A stretch of DNA of 64,000 bases from Sphingobacteriales bacterium (GTDB taxonomy: Bacteria > Bacteroidota > Bacteroidia > AKYH767-A > OLB10), in contig JAJTFW010000011.1 in NCBI GenBank assembly GCA_021299095.1, positions 1 to 64,000 of the forward strand. The letters are read 5' to 3'. Below are positions 56,615-64,000 of this stretch, piece after piece (within the stretch, counting starts at the first letter, position 1; each line of letters begins with the position of its first letter). Made by a program: the position numbers and the translations under genes. The notes under the pieces are model-generated. The model saw only the letters and a list, made by a program, of their open reading frames with translations, was not told the DNA's origin and ran no database searches.

Positions 56615-57604
56615 ATGCCTACAGTCGCAGTTTTAGGTGGTGGAAGTTGGGCCACGGCACTGGTCAAGTTACTGTCAGACCGCTCTGACCGGGTGTATTG
56701 GTGGATGCGGGATGCCGAGGCGGTAGCACACATTAGGCAATTCGGCCACAATCCGCGCTACCTCAGCGATGTGCAACTCGATCTCCAGAAGGTGGTTCCC
56801 TGCGAATCCCTGCAAGAGGCTATTGCTCCATCCGGCATGCTGGTGTTGGCCGTTCCTGCAGCTTTTTTAAAATCGGCCCTGCAGGGAATCCGTCCTGAGC
56901 AGTTCCACAACAAAACGATCTTCTCAGCCATCAAGGGCATTGTGCCACAGGACAACCTAATCGTTGGGGAGTTCATGCACACTACCTACGGCATTCCGTA
57001 CGATCGGATCGGAGTCATTACGGGTCCTTGCCATGCCGAGGAGGTAGCCATGGAAAAGCTGAGCTACCTCACCATTGCCTGTCAGAGCCAGGAACATGCC
57101 CGTGAAATGTCGGATTTGCTTTCCGGTCGCTTTATCCGGACCAATAGTTCGGACGACATTTACGGAACCGAATACGCGGCCGTGTTGAAGAATGTGATGG
57201 CCATTGCCGCAGGCATTTGCCACGGATTGGGCTACGGGGATAATTTTCAGGCGGTATTGATTTCCAACGCAATACGAGAAATCAAACGCTTTGTTGATGC
57301 GGTACATCCCATTGCACGCGACATCAAGGATAGTGCCTATTTGGGCGACTTACTGGTTACGGCCTATTCCCAATTCAGCCGCAACCGAACCTTTGGAACG
57401 ATGATCGGAAAGGGGTATTCGGTGAAAAGTGCCCAGGTGGAAATGAACATGGTTGCCGAAGGATACTACGCCATTGCCTGTATTCATGAGATGAACCGGC
57501 AGTTAGGGGTGGATTTACCCATCTGTGCCGCAGTCTATAATATTCTGTATGAACGCATTGCACCGAAAATGGAAATGCGTTTGCTGAGCGAGAAGCTCAC
57601 ATAG
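56615..57604 (+). CDS. gpsA: NAD(P)H-dependent glycerol-3-phosphate dehydrogenase
   Basis: VAVLGGGSWATALVKLL, IKGIVP, VITGPCHAEEVA, EYAAVLKNVMAIAAGICHGLGYGDNFQAVLI, LGDLLVTAYSQFSRNRTFG. Confidence 0.93.
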   Translation: MPTVAVLGGGSWATALVKLLSDRSDRVYWWMRDAEAVAHIRQFGHNPRYLSDVQLDLQKVVPCESLQEAIAPSGMLVLAVPAAFLKSALQGIRPEQFHNKTIFSAIKGIVPQDNLIVGEFMHTTYGIPYDRIGVITGPCHAEEVAMEKLSYLTIACQSQEHAREMSDLLSGRFIRTNSSDDIYGTEYAAVLKNVMAIAAGICHGLGYGDNFQAVLISNAIREIKRFVDAVHPIARDIKDSAYLGDLLVTAYSQFSRNRTFGTMIGKGYSVKSAQVEMNMVAEGYYAIACIHEMNRQLGVDLPICAAVYNILYERIAPKMEMRLLSEKLT

Positions 57605-57748
57605 CCAGAGAGCTGACACATAAATTGGGTGTAAACACCCATATCCAGCCCGAACAAATTCCTTTTTTTATCAACAATCCCGTCGTATTTTTAACAATCA
57701 TATCGGGGTGTAGGGATGTTGTGCTGTTTTATTTCTTAGGCGATCCGC

Positions 57749-60700
57749 ATGGTTAAACGTTTACTCTTAGTACTCCTCACGTTTTTCGTTTTTAATGTCC
57801 ACGATTCATGGGCTCAAAACATCACGATGTCGAATGCGACCAACTCCACCTGTGGGGGAAGTTTTTTCGATAGTGGGGGTCAGGCCAATGCATATGGCAA
57901 CAACTTGAATTTAACACAGACGATATGCTCGTCAACCCCGGGGAGTTGTGTTTCCATTTCTTTCACCTCGTTCGATCTCGGCACCGGTGACACCCTTAGG
58001 ATTTACAATGGGAACAGTACGGCAGCAGCCCTGGTTGGTACGTATACTGGAGGACAGAATCCGGGTCCAATCATCTCCAGTAGCGGATGCCTCACTTTCG
58101 TTTTCAAATCGAATGGAACGGTAACAGGACCAGGCTGGATAGGACAGCTTAGTTGTATCAACTGTCCCACATCCAACTGTGCAACCACCTGCTCAGGAGG
58201 TCCTGCACCTGCAAACGATGCCTGCGGAACTGCTCAGAATCTGGGCTCACTGCCAACACCTACTCCTTGTCCAGGTGGTGCCGCCACATCACTAACGATC
58301 AACTCGTCAAACCTTTGCGCTACAGCCGCTGTGCCATATTCGGCCTTACCCGGATGCCAGCCCTCCGGTGCGAACATGGCCAATCCAGCTGCGGACGTCT
58401 GGTATCGTTTCACAGTCACAGCTCCTGTTTTGAACATCGGTTTGTCGGGCGGTCTTACTACACCCACCATCGGATTGTACAGCGGAACCTCTTGTACCTC
58501 TTTGAACCCGGTTGGATGTGCTGTGGGTAACGCGGGTAGCCTTACGGCCAGTTACAGTGGACTTCCTGCCGGAACCTACTATTTGCAGGTCAGTGGCGGC
58601 AATGTGAACGATCAGTGCAACTATACGCTGTCGCTACAAAATAACTTCGATTGTTCAGGTTGTGTGATTCAGGCAAACATGACTGTGAATCCACCACCCG
58701 TGAACGGCTATTATTACCCCGGTCAAACGGTCAATTTCTGCTATACCATTTCCAATTACAACCAAACGTCGAACAATTGGTTGCATGGCGTAGTACCCTC
58801 ATTCAGTCCAGGATGGGACATGAGCTCATTTGTTCCGGTCAGTAGTACCAACTGCTCAAATGCCGGAACGTGGAACTGGTATAATACCAATGTGACCAGT
58901 AGTGCTAATGGTCAGACATTTGGCCCTGGATTCTATTACGAATCGGCTTTAGGCAGTCCGATTGGTCTAACAGATGGAAACCCCGGCAACAATTTTGGAG
59001 ACAACAACCCCAACAATGTTTGTGATTGGACTTTTTGCTGGCGCATCAATACTGATCCGGCCGCGAATTGCGTGCAAGGAGCAGTATTGAATGTATCGGT
59101 GAATAGTCTCGGTGACGGGGAAAGTGGTTCCTGGGGTTCGGTTGCATGTACACAGGATCCCAATGCCAATTTCCTTGCCTACTTGAACTGCTGTCTCCCT
59201 CCAACATTGGCTACGGTCAACCCGTTGTGTCCGGGGCAAACCAATGGCAGCGCCACGGCAACTGGGCAAGGAGTGGGTCCATGGGATTACATCTGGAGCG
59301 ATGTGAATGGCGTCGCATTTCTGACCCAAAACAATTTATCCGGATCAGGTACTGCTTCCAACCTCGCAGCGGGCACCTATGCGGTAACGGTGGTTGATGC
59401 TACGGGTTGCACGGCATCGCAATTCTTTACCATCAGCACTCCTGCGGGTGGCACCTTTACGGCCAGTGCTAACCCTACACCGGTGGCATGTGCCGGGGGG
59501 AATACCGGCGCCGTTAGTGTTTCCCTGAACGGAGGCGCGGCTGCGTTCTCCTACGCCTGGACACCAGCCGGACCCAACTCCCCGACACGAAACAACCTTG
59601 CTGCAGGCACCTATTCGGTAGTTGTTACAGATGCCAACGGCTGTACAGCTACGGCTACTGCTACAGTGGCACAGCCTCCCGTATTGAATATCAATATACC
59701 TGCAACAACCAATGTGGCTTGTGCAGGAGGTCAGACCGGCTCCATCACGGCCGCCGCAAGCGGTGGAAGTCCCAATTATACATACGCCTGGAGTGGAGGT
59801 GCTTCCGGGGCAACTGCCAGCGGCCTTACGGCAGGTACCTATACTGTGACAGTCACAGATAATGCCGGATGTACTGCAGTCACTACAGCCAGCATTTCCC
59901 AGCCGACACCTTTAGTCCTAAACACTTCCAGCACTGCAGCAAACTGTGGCTCTTCAAATGGATCAGCTTCTGTTGCTGCATCAGGCGGTTCAGGCGGCTA
60001 TAATTATATATGGACGCCATCCGGCGGATCTGCTTCCACCGCCTCCGGTCTATCTGCCGGTAGCTACAACGTTACAGTTACTGACGTCAATGGGTGTACA
60101 TCGGCTACCTCGGTCAGTGTGGCCAGTACAACGGGACCTACCGCCAGTATTTTGAATCAAACCAATGTGGCCTGCAATGGAGGCTCAACCGGTAGTGTAC
60201 AAGTCGGACCTGTGGGAGGAACCGCTCCGTTCAACTACACCTGGTCTCCAGCGGTAAGCAATAGCAATAGTGCATCCGGACTTGCTGCTGGAAACTATAC
60301 GGTGACCATTACAGACAACTCGGGCTGTACCGCTACAGTTGCAATCGCCATCACTCAGCCACCAGCGCTTACCGCTTCTGTCATTTCGAATACTCCGCAA
60401 AGTTGTGTTGGTGTTTCAGACGGGGCATTGACCGTGCAGGGGCTTGGCGGTTCTTCCGGTTATTCAGTCAGTTGGAGCAATGGAGCTAGTGGAGCAACAG
60501 CTTCGGGACTTGCACCGGGATCCTACACGGCGACCGTAACGGATGCCAACGGCTGCACCACGACAGTAACTGCAAACGTAGCAGCCGCTACGCCGATTGT
60601 ACCCACCATAAACTCTGTTGTCCCTGTTTCCTGTAACGGTGGTGCCAATGGCAGTGCAACCGCTTCTGCCTCGGGAGGTACCGCTGGATACTCCTATGCT

Positions 60701-63700
60701 TGGAGCAATGGTGCATCCGGAGTAACCGCCAGTGGACTCTCTGCAGGGAATTATGTTGTCACCATTACGGACGGATCGGGTTGTACGGTAACGACTCAGA
60801 CGAGCATTGTACAGCCTGCGGCCATTGTCGCCCAACCCAGCACCAACCCGTCAACCTGTGGAAACAGTAACGGAAGTGCATCCGTATCTGTATCCGGCGG
60901 GACACCAGTCTATTCATACAATTGGGCCCCTTCCGGTGGAAGTGGATCCAGTGCTACCGGTCTTGCAGCGGGAACCTATTCGGTTACAGTGACAGATTTG
61001 AACGGTTGCACCGCATCAGTAGCAGGAATTTCCGTTGTTGACCAACCTGCACCCCAGGCTTTGATCAATGCGGTATCGGATGTAACCTGCAGCGGAGCCA
61101 ACAATGGTTCGGTTACGGTTCAGGCTAACGGGGGAACACAACCGCTTACTTACACCTGGTCAACTGGCCAGTCCGGAAATTCACCAAGCATCAGCGGACT
61201 TGCTCCTGGAACTTATTCGGTTACTGTTTCAGATGCAAACGGATGCACAGCACTGGCTACAGCGACAGTTGCTACACCCACTCCCATTCAGACATCGCTC
61301 ACGCCGGTAGCTGCACATTGCGGACAAGCCGACGGGTCAGTATCTGCGAGTGTTCTGGGAGGGACTCCCGGTTATACCTATTCGTGGTCAAGTGGTAGTA
61401 CAGGTGCGGCGATCAGCAATGTCATTCCAGGCACGTATTCGGTAACGGTTACGGATGTCAACGGGTGTACACAAGTTGTACAGGCTACAGTAGCCAATAC
61501 GCCACCTCCCGTTCTTGCCCAAACGGCGTTGACGAATGCCCTCTGTGCGGGAACCGCTACCGGATCGGCATCAGTTTCTGCTGCAGGTGGAACCGGTCCC
61601 TATACCTATTTATGGTCGAACGGTGCAGGTGGGTCGGTAGCGTCCAATCTCGCAACAGGAACGTATACGGTCACCGTTACAGATGTATACGGATGTACGG
61701 CAGTATTGACCATACCGGTCACTGAACCCTTGCCTTTGCTTGTTGTTCCAGCACCGACTCCCTCAACCTGTGGTCAGAGCAATGGCGCCGTATCCATCGC
61801 AATTTCAGGTGGAACACAACCCTATATACCCACCTGGAACACAGGTGCAAGCAACACAACTAACCTAAGTGGATTGGTAGCTGGCTCTTATTCAGCGACG
61901 GTCACCGATAACAACGGCTGTACGCAATCTGTGCAGGTCAGTGTGAGCGATTTGCCCTCGCCCGTACTGGCGAATCCAACAGCCACGCCTGTGAGCTGTA
62001 ATGGAGGAAGTAACGGAACAACAGCGGTGGTACTGGTTTCCAGTACTGGAGCTGTGAATTATAGTTGGTCTCCTTCAGGCGGAAATTCTGCTACGGCATC
62101 CGGACTAACAGCGGGTACGTACACCGTTACTGCTACGGATAACAACGGATGTACTGCAACACAAACAGTGATAGTTAGCCAACCACCACTTCTGGTTCCC
62201 GCCGCACAATCACTTCCGGCTTTGTGCAACGCTTCGCCGACTGGATCAGCTTCAGTTTTGGCATCTGGAGGTGTCTCATCTTATACGTATAGTTGGAGTA
62301 ATGGTGCCTCCGGTTCGGCTGCATCGAATCTTTTTGCTGGTTCCTACACAGTAGTTGTAACTGATAACAATGGCTGTACGGCACAAACCACCGTCCAGGT
62401 AGCTCAGCCTGCAGCCTTGGCTCTACCGCTTACGCCTGTCAACGCCAACTGCAATGGTGCATCAACCGGTTCAGTTTCATCTTTGGCAAGCGGCGGTACC
62501 ACCCCTTACACGTACCTCTGGAACACCGGTAGTACACTCTCAGCCGTTTCTGCTGTTCCCGCAGGCACCTACACTGTAACCGTGACCGATGCCAATGGTT
62601 GCACCTTGCAGAACACCGTAGTCGTTACTCAACCGACACCCGTCGTCGTTCAGGCTTCGGTTACTGATGCTACCTGCAGCCAGAACAACGGTACAGCTAG
62701 CGCGAATGCTTCCGGTGGCACGGGCACCTTAAATTATACGTGGTCCAATACCCAAACGGGATCGTCTGTTTCGGGTCTTGCTCCGGGCAGTTACACAGTC
62801 ACTGCAACGGATGCCAATGGGTGCACCGCAACATCGACCGTATCGCTCATCAATTACCCCGCTCCCACATTGAATCCGCCGGTTTCGACTCCCGTGAGTT
62901 GCAATGGAGGGGCCAATGGAACGGCTTCGGTGAGCGTATTGAGTGGTACAGGCCCTTACGCTTACGCGTGGTCTCCCTCAGGTGGATCATCTAATGCCGC
63001 CAGCGGACTCTCTGCTGGAAATTATTCAATAGTAGTAACCGACAACAACGGCTGTACGAGCACCACTTCCGTGGTCATTACGCAACCCACAGCACTCAAC
63101 CTGCAGTTGTCCTCTACTCAAGCTACCTGCGGTAATCCCAACGGAAGCGTATCTGCTGTTGTCAGTGGAGGAACACAGGCTTATTACTACTCTTGGAGCA
63201 GCGGATCAATCAACAGTACAACAGGCGGCTTGCTCGCAGGGAACTATACGCTTACCGTTACAGATAACAATGGATGTACCGTTGTCGGACAGGTTGCTGT
63301 TCCTACACCTCCAGCACTGGCAGTGATTGCATCTGCCTCTCCTGCGAATTGCAATGGTGCGGCCACCGGTGCAGCCTCGGCGGCAGTAGCCGGCGGCACG
63401 TCCCCTTTCACATATGCCTGGACCAATGGATCCATTCAGCAGAATCCTTCCGGCTTGCCCGCCGGAGCCTACACGGTGGTTATCACCGATGCGAACGGAT
63501 GTACCGCCACAACAGCAGCTGCGGTGGTTACACAACCCACGCCAATCGTATTGCAAACCCAATCGACGGCCTCCTTGTGCAGTACAGCAAATGGTACCGC
63601 ACAAGTAAGCGGTTCGGGAGGCACGGGACTTCTGAATTACGTGTGGTCAAACGGCCAAACTGGGAATTCCATTTCCAATCTTGCGGCTGGCAGTTATACG

Positions 63701-64000
63701 GCCACAGCCACTGATGCCAACGGATGCACTTCGGTTGCAGTTGCAGCGGTCAGTAATCTGGGAGGACCTACACTGGTGGTTTCTCAACCCACCGCGGTTA
63801 GCTGCGCCGGAGGTAATAACGGTAGCGCCTCTGTGCTCGTCGCTCCAGGTGGCAATGGACCTTTTTTGTACAACTGGACACCAAGTGGTGGTATAAATCC
63901 AACAGCTACTGGTTTGTCTGCTGGAAATTATCAGGTGACTGTAACCGATGCCAACGGATGTATTGCTGTTGAATCGTACGTGATTACAGAGCCCCTTCCG
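57749..64000 (+). CDS. Giant SprB-repeat adhesin/gliding-type surface protein (N-terminal part; open at window end)
   Basis: Frame open from ATG 57749 to 64000. Signal MVKRLLLVLLTFFVFNVHDSWAQ; CUB-like domain; PPC-like domain (PADVWYRFTVTAPVLNIGLSGG...LPAGTYYLQVSGG); then tandem SprB repeats (CNGGANGSATASASGGTAGYSYAWSNGASGVTASGLSAGNYVVTITDGSGCT). Confidence 0.92.
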   Translation, partial: MVKRLLLVLLTFFVFNVHDSWAQNITMSNATNSTCGGSFFDSGGQANAYGNNLNLTQTICSSTPGSCVSISFTSFDLGTGDTLRIYNGNSTAAALVGTYTGGQNPGPIISSSGCLTFVFKSNGTVTGPGWIGQLSCINCPTSNCATTCSGGPAPANDACGTAQNLGSLPTPTPCPGGAATSLTINSSNLCATAAVPYSALPGCQPSGANMANPAADVWYRFTVTAPVLNIGLSGGLTTPTIGLYSGTSCTSLNPVGCAVGNAGSLTASYSGLPAGTYYLQVSGGNVNDQCNYTLSLQNNFDCSGCVIQANMTVNPPPVNGYYYPGQTVNFCYTISNYNQTSNNWLHGVVPSFSPGWDMSSFVPVSSTNCSNAGTWNWYNTNVTSSANGQTFGPGFYYESALGSPIGLTDGNPGNNFGDNNPNNVCDWTFCWRINTDPAANCVQGAVLNVSVNSLGDGESGSWGSVACTQDPNANFLAYLNCCLPPTLATVNPLCPGQTNGSATATGQGVGPWDYIWSDVNGVAFLTQNNLSGSGTASNLAAGTYAVTVVDATGCTASQFFTISTPAGGTFTASANPTPVACAGGNTGAVSVSLNGGAAAFSYAWTPAGPNSPTRNNLAAGTYSVVVTDANGCTATATATVAQPPVLNINIPATTNVACAGGQTGSITAAASGGSPNYTYAWSGGASGATASGLTAGTYTVTVTDNAGCTAVTTASISQPTPLVLNTSSTAANCGSSNGSASVAASGGSGGYNYIWTPSGGSASTASGLSAGSYNVTVTDVNGCTSATSVSVASTTGPTASILNQTNVACNGGSTGSVQVGPVGGTAPFNYTWSPAVSNSNSASGLAAGNYTVTITDNSGCTATVAIAITQPPALTASVISNTPQSCVGVSDGALTVQGLGGSSGYSVSWSNGASGATASGLAPGSYTATVTDANGCTTTVTANVAAATPIVPTINSVVPVSCNGGANGSATASASGGTAGYSYAWSNGASGVTASGLSAGNYVVTITDGSGCTVTTQTSIVQPAAIVAQPSTNPSTCGNSNGSASVSVSGGTPVYSYNWAPSGGSGSSATGLAAGTYSVTVTDLNGCTASVAGISVVDQPAPQALINAVSDVTCSGANNGSVTVQANGGTQPLTYTWSTGQSGNSPSISGLAPGTYSVTVSDANGCTALATATVATPTPIQTSLTPVAAHCGQADGSVSASVLGGTPGYTYSWSSGSTGAAISNVIPGTYSVTVTDVNGCTQVVQATVANTPPPVLAQTALTNALCAGTATGSASVSAAGGTGPYTYLWSNGAGGSVASNLATGTYTVTVTDVYGCTAVLTIPVTEPLPLLVVPAPTPSTCGQSNGAVSIAISGGTQPYIPTWNTGASNTTNLSGLVAGSYSATVTDNNGCTQSVQVSVSDLPSPVLANPTATPVSCNGGSNGTTAVVLVSSTGAVNYSWSPSGGNSATASGLTAGTYTVTATDNNGCTATQTVIVSQPPLLVPAAQSLPALCNASPTGSASVLASGGVSSYTYSWSNGASGSAASNLFAGSYTVVVTDNNGCTAQTTVQVAQPAALALPLTPVNANCNGASTGSVSSLASGGTTPYTYLWNTGSTLSAVSAVPAGTYTVTVTDANGCTLQNTVVVTQPTPVVVQASVTDATCSQNNGTASANASGGTGTLNYTWSNTQTGSSVSGLAPGSYTVTATDANGCTATSTVSLINYPAPTLNPPVSTPVSCNGGANGTASVSVLSGTGPYAYAWSPSGGSSNAASGLSAGNYSIVVTDNNGCTSTTSVVITQPTALNLQLSSTQATCGNPNGSVSAVVSGGTQAYYYSWSSGSINSTTGGLLAGNYTLTVTDNNGCTVVGQVAVPTPPALAVIASASPANCNGAATGAASAAVAGGTSPFTYAWTNGSIQQNPSGLPAGAYTVVITDANGCTATTAAAVVTQPTPIVLQTQSTASLCSTANGTAQVSGSGGTGLLNYVWSNGQTGNSISNLAAGSYTATATDANGCTSVAVAAVSNLGGPTLVVSQPTAVSCAGGNNGSASVLVAPGGNGPFLYNWTPSGGINPTATGLSAGNYQVTVTDANGCIAVESYVITEPLP
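59200..64000 (+). repeat. Tandem SprB-type repeats (~21 copies, ~228 bp period)
   Basis: Recurrent C.GG.NGS...SGG...Y.Y.WS.G...A.GL.AG.Y.VTVTD.NGCT...V.QP module counted by eye in the translated frame. Confidence 0.88.

Noticed and set aside
57749-64000. Many short ORFs on both strands listed for this region
   Set aside because: They are shadow ORFs in other frames of the continuous SprB-repeat frame that starts at 57749.
59200-64000. Regular ~228-bp repeats as a possible CRISPR array
   Set aside because: The period is too long, repeats are divergent in DNA but conserved in protein, and the region is one open frame with no cas genes.
1-64000. tRNA or rRNA genes, insertion sequences, integrases
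   Set aside because: No T-loop/acceptor pairs, rRNA motifs, transposase-like proteins or terminal inverted repeats were recognised by eye; tRNAscan and Infernal would be decisive.

Overview
The window is a ~64 kb chromosomal segment of a Bacteroidota bacterium. Support for that comes from TAnnTTTG-type promoters, seven proteins with type IX secretion (T9SS) C-terminal sorting domains, SprB repeats, GH97 and DUF4292. Housekeeping genes: gltX (3' part), glnS, folB, rnr, a DEAD-box helicase, rpiB, uvrC, PGI/PMI, dut, a nucleotidyltransferase, envC-like M23, tatA and gpsA. Most interesting loci: (1) an MbnP-like / MbnH-like diheme peroxidase / YHYH-domain cluster with no visible methanobactin precursor; (2) an ECF sigma factor translationally coupled to a protein with an N-terminal TM, a disordered linker and a C-terminal barrel-like region, resembling a dual-membrane-spanning anti-sigma factor; (3) a stand-alone bacterial nitric oxide synthase oxygenase next to a T9SS-exported cyclophilin; (4) a giant SprB-repeat adhesin, absent from the ORF track because it runs off the window end (57749 to beyond 64000, about 21 repeats visible); (5) a strongly folded 5' leader before a DEAD-box helicase; (6) an XRE regulator whose promoter overlaps a 7-bp-arm palindrome; (7) a GH97 gene broken by a frameshift. 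All calls come from reading the sequence and the supplied translations. No database search was run.
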